Shown in pieces: positions 1 to 7,926 of a stretch of DNA of 51,577 nucleotides. Position 1 is the first letter of the stretch. Every line of letters starts with the position of its first letter. The translations under genes and the position numbers were made by a program. Under the pieces are notes generated by a model that made no database searches, had not been told where the DNA came from, and was given only the letters and a program-made list of their open reading frames with translations. This DNA comes from Paludibacteraceae bacterium. Lineage in GTDB: Bacteria; Bacteroidota; Bacteroidia; Bacteroidales; Paludibacteraceae. The stretch is taken from contig JAFPNK010000038.1 in the NCBI GenBank assembly GCA_017401985.1, positions 1 through 51,577 of the forward strand. Direction: 5' to 3'.

Positions 1-364
1 AGTTCGTATTGTTGTATATACCTGTTGCTATATCTTCCCAATCATCCCGTCCCGGGTCACCGGTTATATTGACCGTCATGACCAATTCTTCGCTCTTGCT
101 TTGGGCGTTGGGAATAATCGCTATGATCTTCTTCTTGTCATCGATATTCTCATCGCCATGCGCCCACAGATACCCCGGAGTGGTGCGAGAGCAAGCGAGG
201 CCGCTTATCTCCTTCAGCACTTTTTTGTACGCAGTTCCGCATTGCGTACGGGTAAAATCGTTATTGAGCGTCAGCTTGTTGCCATCATAATTGATGCCAT
301 CTGCGCCCCATGCAATTGTAGCGGACATGATGCCCGCTACAATTGTGAGAAGTGTACGTTTCAT
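1..364 (-). CDS. Secreted phytase-like/SdiA-regulated-type beta-propeller protein (partial, C-terminus outside window)
   Basis: Only the first ~121 residues are in the window. The start begins MKRTLLTIVAGIMSATIAWG, a typical Sec signal peptide. Then come ISGLACSRTTPGYLWAHGDEN and, ~30 residues later, DDWEDIA. The SGLa-S-PG-LW-H-D and DWEDIA signatures belong to the esterase-like phytase/SdiA-regulated propeller group, whose substrates are mostly unknown. The ATG follows the exuT stop by one base, so it is the last visible gene of the hexuronate operon. Inference: an exported protein co-expressed with uronate uptake. The family call rests on short motifs. Confidence 0.6.
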   Translation of the reverse strand, partial: MKRTLLTIVAGIMSATIAWGADGINYDGNKLTLNNDFTRTQCGTAYKKVLKEISGLACSRTTPGYLWAHGDENIDDKKKIIAIIPNAQSKSEELVMTVNITGDPGRDDWEDIATGIYNNTN

Positions 365-365
365 A

Positions 366-2195
366 TTAGTCCAGTACTACCGGTTTGTGCCTTGGCACAA
401 GCAGTTTCATAACGCTCCAGCCGATCAAATAAGCCACTGCACAGATACAGAAGATGATCATGTAGCCGGACGGCGTGCCGATGAAGCCAAATGCCTCCAT
501 CGGTTGACGAAGCATCTCACCGCCTTGCTCGGCAATGATACTCAAGTAGTCAGCTGCTTGGTTGCCTATCGCAGTCTTCATATCGAATGCCTGCTCCAAT
601 CCTTCTGCAGACAAAGGATACTCTTGACCTAGATACGTGAACATGTTCTGTGTCACTTCGCAGCCTTTGCTGTTAACCAGATCTTCGTACCATAAGTTCT
701 CGTGACCTTGCGGGATCATGCGGATACCGAAAGCCTCTTTGATACCATCGGCATTTGCAATATACTCCTTATCGCCGAAGCGGAAAGCACCGGCTGCGTA
801 GTCGAACAGTTTACCGGAGCCCTTGTTAATGATAAACGAACCGACACCACCTGCCATCGCACCGATACCGGTGATGGTAGCAACAGCCGATTTCGGGAAC
901 ATATCTCCTGTGGTAGAGAAGATGTTCGCACTCCAGCTCTGGTGTGCCGCACCTACGATACCGATGATGATAGCCACTGCCCACGGTCCCCAGATACCGC
1001 CTAAAGGCTGAGCAAACAATGCTACAATCGGGAAGAAGGCAAACAGCAACATCGCCAACATTCGTCCGGAATACGGCTCCATACCTTTCTTCTCCACGAA
1101 GATCTTCGGCAGGTAGCCACCAAACAGAGAGACGATGGTTACAATCGCGTAGAGCGTGAAAATCAAAGCCACGCCTTCGCTGTGAGAAGCTTTGATACCA
1201 AACTGATCTTGGAAATACGCCGGAGCCCAGAACAGGAAGAACCACCATACACCGTCGGTCATGAATTTACCAAAGGCAAACGACCAAGTCTGACGATGTT
1301 TGAACGCCTCGAGGAAGGACATCTGTTTTACCTTTTTCTCTTCTACTACCTTCGGAACTTCCGCCTCGTCTTGGTTGATATAACTCAACTCGGCTTCGTT
1401 GACATGTTTCGATCTCTCGGGTTTGTCATAAACAAAGATCCAGATACCAGCCCAGATGAAGCCCAGCGCACCGATGATGATGAATGCCCATTCCCATCCC
1501 ATCGCTTTCGCGAGCAGAGGAATAGTAGCCGGTGCTGCGAGTGCACCTACAGACGCACCTGCATTGAAGATAGAAGTAGCGAATGCACGGTCTTTCTTCG
1601 GGAAATACTCCGCGGTCACCTTGATAGCAGCCGGGAAGTTACCAGCCTCTCCCAGACCCAATACCAGACGGCAAGCCAAGAAAAGGAAGACCGAGATCAT
1701 CGAGAAGTACATCGCCGCGGTAGCGCCTACCTGCAACGGACGCAGCCACTCCAACCAATCGGGCAGCGAAGCACCTCCATAAGTCAGGAACTGATACAAC
1801 CCGCTACTTTGATGAGACAGGTCTCCCGCTGCGACCATTGCTTGCGCCGCATCAATACTCTCGATACCGGACAAGTATGCCGTTGCTACACCGCAGCCGG
1901 CATGCAGTACCGCACCCAACGACCATATAACGATCGCCCAGAGGTAACCTTTCTTCGTACCCATCCAGTCGATGAACTTACCAGCAAAGAGGCAGAAGAT
2001 GGCATATGCAATAGAGAACACACCGGTGATCGTTCCGTAATCACTGTTAGTCCAGCCGAACTCCGGTTGAATAAACTCTTTGAACGTCAACGAGAGAACC
2101 TGGCGGTCCATATAGTTGACGGTAGTGGCGAAGAAGAGCATCGCGCACATGACCCAACGCCAGTTGGTCATGACGCCTTTCTTGATGTCACTCAT
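366..2195 (-). CDS. exuT: Hexuronate MFS transporter, ExuT-like, enlarged
   Basis: Anion:cation-symporter-type MFS permease, expected to import glucuronate/galacturonate across the inner membrane. The N-terminus NWRWVMCAMLFFATTVNYMDRQ is characteristic of ExuT/glucarate transporters, followed by GTKKGYLW in the loop after TM2 and RLVLGLGEAGNFPAAIK near TM4. At 609 residues it is well above the usual 430-470. Extra sequence lies at about residues 105-160 (between TM3 and TM4) and 470-565 (before the last TM). Both inserts are hydrophilic or weakly hydrophobic. It lies 6 nt after eda, in the same operon as uxaC and kdgK, which supports the substrate class. Confidence 0.85.
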   Translation of the reverse strand: MSDIKKGVMTNWRWVMCAMLFFATTVNYMDRQVLSLTFKEFIQPEFGWTNSDYGTITGVFSIAYAIFCLFAGKFIDWMGTKKGYLWAIVIWSLGAVLHAGCGVATAYLSGIESIDAAQAMVAAGDLSHQSSGLYQFLTYGGASLPDWLEWLRPLQVGATAAMYFSMISVFLFLACRLVLGLGEAGNFPAAIKVTAEYFPKKDRAFATSIFNAGASVGALAAPATIPLLAKAMGWEWAFIIIGALGFIWAGIWIFVYDKPERSKHVNEAELSYINQDEAEVPKVVEEKKVKQMSFLEAFKHRQTWSFAFGKFMTDGVWWFFLFWAPAYFQDQFGIKASHSEGVALIFTLYAIVTIVSLFGGYLPKIFVEKKGMEPYSGRMLAMLLFAFFPIVALFAQPLGGIWGPWAVAIIIGIVGAAHQSWSANIFSTTGDMFPKSAVATITGIGAMAGGVGSFIINKGSGKLFDYAAGAFRFGDKEYIANADGIKEAFGIRMIPQGHENLWYEDLVNSKGCEVTQNMFTYLGQEYPLSAEGLEQAFDMKTAIGNQAADYLSIIAEQGGEMLRQPMEAFGFIGTPSGYMIIFCICAVAYLIGWSVMKLLVPRHKPVVLD

Positions 2196-2201
2196 AATAA
2201 A

Positions 2202-2870
2202 TTATTTTTTGCAGTTAGCAATGATTTCAAAGCACTCTTTGCACTTATCGGTTACGTATTTCCAGTCACCGGCTTTCACCTTGTCAGACGGGAACAGCTT
2301 GGAACCCATACCTACGCAGTACACGCCTGCAGCGAACCATTTCTCAAGGTTCTCTTTCTCCGGAGCTACACCACCGGTAACCATGATCTTCGACCACGGC
2401 ATCGGAGCCATCAGACCCTTCACAAGGTTCGGTCCAACAACATCCCCCGGGAAGACCTTGGTAAAGTCGCAACCTACTTCCTGTGCCGCACCAATCTCAC
2501 TCGGTGTGAGACAGCCCGGGCAATAGGTCACGCAACGACGGTTGCAAACCACCGCAATATCCTTGTTAAACAGCGGACCAACCACAAAGTTAGCGCCTAA
2601 CTGCAAGTACAACGCTGCCGTCGGAGCGTCAACGACACTACCGATACCGAGCGCCAGTTCCGGACACTCTACAGCCACCCACTTGCTCAGTTCGCCGAAC
2701 ACCTCATGTGCAAAATCGCCACGGTTGGTGAACTCGAACGCACGTACGCCACCTTCGTAACAAGCCTTAATCACATTCTTGCAAACTTCAACGTCCTTGT
2801 GATAAAACACAGGAACCATCGGTGCGGCAGCAATCTTAGCCATCACCTGAAACTTATCAAACTTAGCCAT
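2202..2870 (-). CDS. eda: KDPG aldolase (2-dehydro-3-deoxy-phosphogluconate aldolase)
   Basis: Cleaves 2-keto-3-deoxy-6-phosphogluconate to pyruvate and glyceraldehyde 3-phosphate, the last step of hexuronate breakdown. At 222 residues it is the normal size of this class I TIM-barrel aldolase. The Schiff-base lysine is K138 in [12 protein letters not shown], the catalytic acid E46 and R50 are in FEFTNR, and the CPGCLTPSE loop is conserved. It follows kdgK so closely that the kdgK stop lies inside its ribosome-binding site, implying coupled translation. Confidence 0.93.
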   Translation of the reverse strand: MAKFDKFQVMAKIAAAPMVPVFYHKDVEVCKNVIKACYEGGVRAFEFTNRGDFAHEVFGELSKWVAVECPELALGIGSVVDAPTAALYLQLGANFVVGPLFNKDIAVVCNRRCVTYCPGCLTPSEIGAAQEVGCDFTKVFPGDVVGPNLVKGLMAPMPWSKIMVTGGVAPEKENLEKWFAAGVYCVGMGSKLFPSDKVKAGDWKYVTDKCKECFEIIANCKK

Positions 2871-2874
2871 AATG

Positions 2875-2881
2875 CCTCCTT
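2875..2881 (-). promoter_or_regulatory. Shine-Dalgarno-like AAGGAGG before eda
   Basis: On the minus strand TAAGGAGGCATTATG places a strong purine-rich site 4 nt before the eda ATG and overlapping the kdgK TAA. Such sites are uncommon in Bacteroidota, so it may be a device for re-initiation after kdgK. Confidence 0.6.
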
Positions 2882-3905
2882 ATCTTTGTACTCGTCCGTT
2901 TGCATTACCACCTGCAAGGCTCAACACTTCGTCTTCGCTGACGAGGTTGTAGTCACCGTTGATAGTGTGCTTCAGAGCCGAAGCTGCTACGGCGAACTCC
3001 AGAGCTGCACCTTGGTTGTCCGGATACTTAAGCATTCCGTGGATCAGACCGCCCGAGAAACTATCACCACCACCTACGCGGTCGATGATCGGATTGATCT
3101 CATAACGCTTGCTCTGATAGAACTCCTTGCCGTTGTAGATCATTGCCTTCCAGCCGTTGAACGTAGCGCTATAGCTCTCGCGAAGCGTCGAAACAACATA
3201 CTTGAAGCCGAACTCCTTCATCATCTGCTCGAAGATGCCCTTGTAGCCTTCTGCGTTGGTTTCACCACCTTCTACATCAGCATCGGGCTTGAAACCAAGA
3301 CACAACTCTGCGTCTTCCTCATTGCCAATACAAACATCGACGTATTTCATCAGCGGACGCATGATAGAGATAGCTTTCTCGCTGGTCCAGAGTTTCTTAC
3401 GGAAGTTCAGGTCTACACTGACCGTCACACCGTGACGTTTAGCAGCCTCGCAAGCCAACTTCGTGATCTCTGCTGCCTTGTCCGAAATAGCCGGAGTGAT
3501 ACCGCTCCAGTGGAACCAAGCTGCACCTTCCATGATCTTATCGAAGTCAAAATCCTTCGGATCAGCCTCAGCAATCGCACTGTGTGCACGGTCATAAATA
3601 ACCTTACTCGGACGCATCGAAGCACCCGTCTCGCAGTAATACAGACCTACGCGGTCACCGCCACGAACGATATAATCGTCCTTCACTCCGTAACGACGCA
3701 GCGAGTTAACAGCAATCTGACCGATCTCATGTTTCGGCAGCTTGGTTACCAAGTATGCCTCGTGACCGTAGTTAGCACACGAAATAGCCACATTTGCCTC
3801 ACCACCACCGGGGATGATACGGAAATGATCAGACTGAATGAAACGATCTTGTCCTTCCGGACTCAGGCGAAGCATGATCTCGCCTAATGTAATAATCTTA
3901 GCCAT
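2880..3905 (-). CDS. kdgK: 2-keto-3-deoxygluconate kinase (PfkB family)
   Basis: Phosphorylates 2-keto-3-deoxygluconate to KDPG with ATP. It has 341 residues with the PfkB signatures: the N-terminal glycine-rich GGGEANVAISCANYG (~33-47) and the C-terminal DRVGGGDSFSGGLIHGML with the catalytic Asp and anion hole (~289-306). Context fixes the substrate: it sits between uxaC and eda, and the kdu locus at 45 kb also delivers KDG. Generic sugar kinase is the only alternative. The start follows uxaC by 26 nt across an AT-rich short repeat. Confidence 0.9.
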   Translation of the reverse strand: MAKIITLGEIMLRLSPEGQDRFIQSDHFRIIPGGGEANVAISCANYGHEAYLVTKLPKHEIGQIAVNSLRRYGVKDDYIVRGGDRVGLYYCETGASMRPSKVIYDRAHSAIAEADPKDFDFDKIMEGAAWFHWSGITPAISDKAAEITKLACEAAKRHGVTVSVDLNFRKKLWTSEKAISIMRPLMKYVDVCIGNEEDAELCLGFKPDADVEGGETNAEGYKGIFEQMMKEFGFKYVVSTLRESYSATFNGWKAMIYNGKEFYQSKRYEINPIIDRVGGGDSFSGGLIHGMLKYPDNQGAALEFAVAASALKHTINGDYNLVSEDEVLSLAGGNANGRVQR

Positions 3906-3910
3906 GATAT

Positions 3911-3945
3911 ATAAAATTTAAAATCTCAAATTTAAAATTTAAAAT
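3911..3945. repeat. TTTAAAATTT short repeat at the uxaC/kdgK junction
   Basis: Three to four imperfect copies of TTTAAAAT(TT). The array reaches into the end of uxaC and supplies its last codons (Phe-Lys-Phe) and its stop. One of several junction repeats in this window. Confidence 0.6.
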
Positions 3946-5347
3946 AATGCTTAGCATTATTATAACAGATATCCTCTACCATCTGTTGAACACGTGCTTT
4001 TTCGTAGCCGGTGTACGGGATCATACCGTTCTCGATGTCATTGCCAAGCACGTTACAGAGCGTGCGGCGGAAATACTCATGACGCGGATAACTGAGGAAC
4101 GAACGGCTGTCGGTGAGCATACCTACGAGGCGCGACAACAGGCCGAGGTTACTCAATGCCATCATCTGCTTCTCCATACCGTCTTTCTGATCGAGGAACC
4201 ACCAACCGGAACCGAACTGAATCTTACCCGGTACTGAACCGTCCTGGAAGTTACCCAACATGGTAGCAATCACTTCGTTAGCGCACGGGTTGAGGTTATA
4301 GAGAATCGTCTTTGCCAGATGTCCTTCGCTGTTCATCTCGTCCAGGAAATGGCTCATCGCCTTGGCGGTCGTGAACTCACCGATAGAGTCAAAACCGGTG
4401 TCTGCACCGAGTTGCGCGAACATCTTGGAGTTGTTGTTACGAATCGCTCCGTAGTGGTACTGCTGCGTCCAACCCGAAGCATAGTCCATCTCAGCCTGCG
4501 CATGCAGATAAGCGTGCTTGTACTGACGAATCTCGTAGGTCGTCAACTCCTTACCTGCCAAAGCCTTCTGGAAGATGGCGTTCACCTCAGCGTCAGTGTA
4601 CGGCTCATCATAGAACTCCTCAATTCCGTGGTCACTCAGACGGCAACCCATAGACTCGAAGAAGTCATGACGTTTCTGCAGTGCAGCTACGAGATCTGCG
4701 AAGTTACGAATCTCCACACCGGCTACTTTCTCCAGTTTATGAATATACTCTGCCCATGTAGCTGCCTCGATATTCATGCCTGCATCCGGACGCCAGGTCG
4801 GGAGCATGCGAACCTCTGCAGTCGGATCGTCCTTCACCATCTTATGCCATTCGAGGCCGTCAGCAGGATCATCGGTCGTACAAACCAACTCTACGCCGTA
4901 GTGCTTCATCAGTCCGCGCGGACAGAACTTCGGATCATTGGCAATCAGGTCGTTACACTTGTCATAGATGGCACGTGCAGTCTCCGGATTCAGACGCTCT
5001 TCGATACCGAAAGCGGTCTTGAGCTCCAGATGAGTCCAGTGGTACAGGGGGTTACGGAAAGTGTAAGGCACGGTCTCTGCCCATTTCTCGAATTTCTGCC
5101 AGTCTGTCGTGTCCTTACCGGTGCAGTATTTCTCATCCACACCGTTCGAACGCATAGCACGCCATTTGTAATGGTCGCCCATGAGCCAGATCTGTGCAAT
5201 CGACTCAAAACGCTTGTTCTCCGCTACCATTTGCGGAATAAGGTGACAGTGGTAATCAATGATCGGCATGTGCTCAGCATGCTCGTGATACAACTCCTGC
5301 GCAGTCGGGGTTTGCAGCAGGAAATCCTTGTCCATGAAAGGCTTCAT
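3932..5347 (-). CDS. uxaC: Glucuronate (uronate) isomerase
   Basis: Interconverts D-glucuronate/D-fructuronate and D-galacturonate/D-tagaturonate, the entry step of hexuronate catabolism. At 471 residues it matches the UxaC family (~465-470), an amidohydrolase-fold enzyme. The HxH metal motif is in IIDYHCHLIPQ (~29-39); GSGWWFLDQKDGMEKQMMALSNLGLL and MLTDSRSFLSYPRHEYFRR are classic UxaC blocks. First gene of the leftward operon, with a promoter ~45 nt upstream. Mannonate/altronate oxidoreductases and dehydratases needed between this enzyme and KdgK are not in the window. Confidence 0.95.
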   Translation of the reverse strand: MKPFMDKDFLLQTPTAQELYHEHAEHMPIIDYHCHLIPQMVAENKRFESIAQIWLMGDHYKWRAMRSNGVDEKYCTGKDTTDWQKFEKWAETVPYTFRNPLYHWTHLELKTAFGIEERLNPETARAIYDKCNDLIANDPKFCPRGLMKHYGVELVCTTDDPADGLEWHKMVKDDPTAEVRMLPTWRPDAGMNIEAATWAEYIHKLEKVAGVEIRNFADLVAALQKRHDFFESMGCRLSDHGIEEFYDEPYTDAEVNAIFQKALAGKELTTYEIRQYKHAYLHAQAEMDYASGWTQQYHYGAIRNNNSKMFAQLGADTGFDSIGEFTTAKAMSHFLDEMNSEGHLAKTILYNLNPCANEVIATMLGNFQDGSVPGKIQFGSGWWFLDQKDGMEKQMMALSNLGLLSRLVGMLTDSRSFLSYPRHEYFRRTLCNVLGNDIENGMIPYTGYEKARVQQMVEDICYNNAKHYFKF

Positions 5348-5394
5348 AATGTATTATTTTTTAGTTAAATGTATTTGCGCATTCTTTGACGGTG

Positions 5395-5402
5395 CAAAGT
5401 TA
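5395..5402 (-). promoter_or_regulatory. Promoter -7 box TAACTTTG for uxaC operon
   Basis: Minus-strand AAAAAAGTAGTAACTTTGCACC matches the Bacteroidota TAnnTTTG box with A-tract. It lies ~48 nt before uxaC and is divergent from the ispB promoter. Confidence 0.7.
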
Positions 5403-5488
5403 CTACTTTTTTAGCAATAATAGGTGGAAAAATTGACGCAAATACTCCACATTTTTTGTTTTTTGTTGTATAATTCAAAAAAAAGCAG

Positions 5489-5496
5489 TACCTTTG
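5489..5496 (+). promoter_or_regulatory. Promoter -7 box TACCTTTG for polyprenyl synthase gene
   Basis: AAAAGCAGTACCTTTGCACC lies 17 nt before the ATG at 5514. This rules out the upstream ATG at 5424, which would be untranscribed. Confidence 0.75.
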
Positions 5497-5513
5497 CACC
5501 CGATTTGATCAAA

Positions 5514-6509
5514 ATGGCCAACTTAGCGGACATACGGAGGCCCATAGAGGGTGAGTGGAAGCGGTACGAGAAAGTGCTGCACGAGACGCTGCGTTCGGAC
5601 GACAAAGTGCAGCAAAAGGTGCTGGATTACATCATGGCACAGCGCGGCAAACAACTGCGTCCGCTGGTAGTACTGCTATGTGCGCAGATTTGTAATCCCG
5701 TTACCGACAAGACATTGAAGTCTGCGGTGGCGTTGGATCTGTTGCATAACTCCTCTTTGGTACATGACGATGTAGTGGACAACTCCGACACGCGCCGCGG
5801 CAAACCGGCCGTGCATACACAGTGGACCAACAAAGTGGCCGTTCTAATGGGCGACTACATGCTCGCACAGGTAATCAGTCTTATCGCGCAAGTAAGGAAC
5901 ATCCGCATTCTCGAGATTGCTGCGAACATGACAAGAAACCTTAGCAGCGGAGAGATTCTGCAACTGCATGTCGGACAGAGTATGTGGATTGATGAAGCCC
6001 AATACATGCGCATCATTGACCAGAAGACCGCACAGTTGTTCCAAGCATGCGCGGAAGCCGGTGCGGAGAGTGCGGGTTGTACGCCCCGCCAACGCGCTGC
6101 ACTTCGGGAGTACGGTAATCTGTTAGGCCTGTGCTTCCAGATCAAGGATGACATCTTTGATTACAGCGATTTAGAGGAAATCGGCAAACCGACGATGAAC
6201 GATCTGCGTGACGGCAAGGTGACCTTACCGCTCATCAGCGCGCTGCAGCGTGCGCCTCAACCGGAGGCAGAAGAGATAAAGGCGAAAGGCGAAAAATTGA
6301 TCGCCAAAGAGTACTCGGCTGAAGAAGAAGCGCGTGTGCTGGAAGAAATCAAATCGTTTGTGCTGCGATTCAAAGGCGATGAATATGCCGTGCAGCGAAT
6401 GATTGCTTATAAAAAACAAGCCACGGAAGCATTGCGTGTATTCCGTGACAGTGAGGAGAAACGAAGTCTGTTGCTATTACTCGACTACGCCATCAACCGC
6501 GTTCAGTAA
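5514..6509 (+). CDS. ispB: Polyprenyl (octaprenyl-type) diphosphate synthase
   Basis: Builds the isoprenoid chain of menaquinone from IPP and an allylic primer. It has 331 residues. The first aspartate-rich motif is in SSLVHDDVVDNSDTRRG and the second in CFQIKDDIFDY, both complete; the chain length cannot be read reliably from these. The start at 5514 (MANLADIRRPIEG) is chosen because the promoter -7 box ends at 5496. Its last 33 nt overlap the 3' end of sufD on the other strand, so the two mRNAs are complementary at their ends. Confidence 0.88.
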   Translation: MANLADIRRPIEGEWKRYEKVLHETLRSDDKVQQKVLDYIMAQRGKQLRPLVVLLCAQICNPVTDKTLKSAVALDLLHNSSLVHDDVVDNSDTRRGKPAVHTQWTNKVAVLMGDYMLAQVISLIAQVRNIRILEIAANMTRNLSSGEILQLHVGQSMWIDEAQYMRIIDQKTAQLFQACAEAGAESAGCTPRQRAALREYGNLLGLCFQIKDDIFDYSDLEEIGKPTMNDLRDGKVTLPLISALQRAPQPEAEEIKAKGEKLIAKEYSAEEEARVLEEIKSFVLRFKGDEYAVQRMIAYKKQATEALRVFRDSEEKRSLLLLLDYAINRVQ

Positions 6510-7133
6510 TTGTTCGCGCAGCGTCTCATCGCTAATCGTATTCAGCACATCTTTCATAAACGCACCGACGAGCAGTTGGCGCGCTTTTTGTTTACTGATA
6601 CCACGCTGCTGCATGTAGAATAGTGCGGACTCATCGAGTTGTCCGGTTGAGGCACCGTGAGTGGCTTTGACATCATCTGCATAAATCTCCAGTTGTGGTT
6701 GCGTACGCATCTCTGCGGAATCAGAAAGCAGAAGGTTACGATTGGTCTGATGTGCCTCCGTCTGCTGCGCATTAGGATTAATTTTCAGTTCGCCTACGAA
6801 ATGTCCACGGGAGTTATCGTCTAGCACAAACTTAATCAGTTGATTAGACGTACCGCCACCTACCGCGTGCGTCACGTGCGTCTCGGTTGTGACTTTCTCT
6901 TCGCCGTGTAAGAAGGCGAGCGCATAGATCTCCGTCTCACACCCTTCGCCGAGTTGCTCAATCGTAATAGAATTCCTAAAGTCCTTAGGGTCATTAGAGC
7001 CCTTAAGGTCCTTAGGTATGTTTATTACATGTATCTTCACCTTCGAACCGGCTTCTTGCATGATATGCAAGTTCACTTCCGGTTCGTTCACAAACACGTG
7101 CTCGAATATGTCGCCCTTATGCAATACCTTCAT
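6477..7133 (-). CDS. sufD: SufD, core-only form (Fe-S scaffold subunit)
   Basis: Partner of SufB and SufC in the SUF Fe-S assembly complex. Only 218 residues, versus over 400 in the usual SufD. It consists essentially of the SufBD beta-helix core: VFVNEPEVNLHIMQEAGS, AVGGGTSNQLIKFVLDDNSRGHFVGELKINPNAQQTEAHQ, then DVKATHGASTGQLDESALFYMQQRGI, the conserved C-terminal block with the key His. The N-terminal helical domain is absent. A repeat-like stretch at residues ~37-53 (PKDLKG..DPKDFRN) looks inserted. It overlaps sufC by 17 nt. Confidence 0.82.
   Translation of the reverse strand: MKVLHKGDIFEHVFVNEPEVNLHIMQEAGSKVKIHVINIPKDLKGSNDPKDFRNSITIEQLGEGCETEIYALAFLHGEEKVTTETHVTHAVGGGTSNQLIKFVLDDNSRGHFVGELKINPNAQQTEAHQTNRNLLLSDSAEMRTQPQLEIYADDVKATHGASTGQLDESALFYMQQRGISKQKARQLLVGAFMKDVLNTISDETLREQLLNAVDGVVE
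6972..7019. repeat. CCTTAAGGTC-type short repeat inside sufD
   Basis: Imperfect tandem copies of a ~10-nt unit (CCTAAAGT, CCTTAGGGTC, CCCTTAAGGTC, CCTTAGG) inside the sufD reading frame, encoding the low-complexity stretch PKDLKGSNDPKDFRN. Confidence 0.55.
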
Positions 7134-7863
7134 AGCCTTTCTCTTCGAGTTCGAGTGCTAAGGTTTTATCGCCTGTTTTGACAATCTTACCATCGGCAAG
7201 GACATGCACAAAGTCCGGCACGATATAATCGAGCAGACGCTGGTAGTGCGTGATTACGATGGAGGCGTTTTGCGGAGTCTTCAATTTATTCACGCCCTCC
7301 GCCACGATACGAAGTGCATCAATATCTAGGCCTGAATCGGTCTCGTCCAAGATTGCAACGCAGGGTTCGAGCATGGCCATTTGGAAGATCTCATTTTTCT
7401 TCTTCTCGCCTCCGGAGAAGCCTTCATTTACCGAACGGTTATTAAGTTTATCCGGCAATTCGAGCATGCGTTTCTTCTCACGCATCAATGCCAGAAAATC
7501 CCTCGCAGAAAGAGGTTCTTTGCCTTCGTACGCACGTTTCTCGTTGATGGCGGTGCGCATGAAGTTCGTCATACTCACACCGGGAATCTCAACGGGATAC
7601 TGAAAACTAAGGAACACGCCCGCACGCGCACGAACTTCCGGTTCCATGGCTAACAGGTTCTCGCCGCGAAGGTACACTTCGCCCTCCGTCACTTCGTATG
7701 CAGGATTACCGGTCAACACCGCAGAGAGCGTCGACTTACCGGCACCGTTAGGTCCCATGATGGCGTGCACTTCGCCTTCATTAATCACGAGATTCACTCC
7801 TTTGAGAATCTCTTTGCCTCCAATAGAAGCGTGTAGATTTTTTATTTCAAGTAATTTATTCAT
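7117..7863 (-). CDS. sufC: SufC, ABC-type ATPase of Fe-S assembly
   Basis: Cytosolic ATPase that drives conformational change in SufB/SufD. At 248 residues it is the standard size. Walker A GPNGAGKST (~38-46), ABC signature SGGEKKKNEI, Walker B CVAILDETDSGLDID and H-loop SIVITHYQ are intact. YPVEIPGVSMTNFMRTA is a SufC hallmark. Translation into sufD is coupled by overlap. There is no recognisable -7 box upstream; the start lies 15 nt after a long hairpin that follows the vWA gene. The partner sufB is 35 kb away. Confidence 0.95.
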   Translation of the reverse strand: MNKLLEIKNLHASIGGKEILKGVNLVINEGEVHAIMGPNGAGKSTLSAVLTGNPAYEVTEGEVYLRGENLLAMEPEVRARAGVFLSFQYPVEIPGVSMTNFMRTAINEKRAYEGKEPLSARDFLALMREKKRMLELPDKLNNRSVNEGFSGGEKKKNEIFQMAMLEPCVAILDETDSGLDIDALRIVAEGVNKLKTPQNASIVITHYQRLLDYIVPDFVHVLADGKIVKTGDKTLALELEEKGYEGIA

Positions 7864-7878
7864 TTGTACAAAGGCCTT

Positions 7879-7917
7879 GCTTATTAACCGCCGAGCATTT
7901 GCCCGGCGGTTATAAGC
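7879..7917 (-). terminator. Long hairpin between the vWA gene and sufC
   Basis: GCTTAT-T-AACCGCCG pairs with CGGCGGTT-ATAAGC (14 bp, one bulge). No U-run follows, so it may be a processing or translational-control structure at the sufC start instead of a simple terminator. Confidence 0.6.
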
Positions 7918-7926
7918 AGTAACGAT

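Noticed and set aside
1182..2600. 472-codon open frame antisense to exuT and eda
   Set aside because: Shadow frame: biased composition with many His/Arg/Thr runs, no start signal, and it crosses two well-supported genes on the other strand.
2875..2881. Riboswitch or attenuator before eda
   Set aside because: There is no intergenic space; the purine-rich sequence is explained as a ribosome-binding site.
5424..5513. N-terminal extension of the polyprenyl synthase
   Set aside because: The in-frame ATG at 5424 precedes the promoter box at 5489-5496, so it would not be transcribed.
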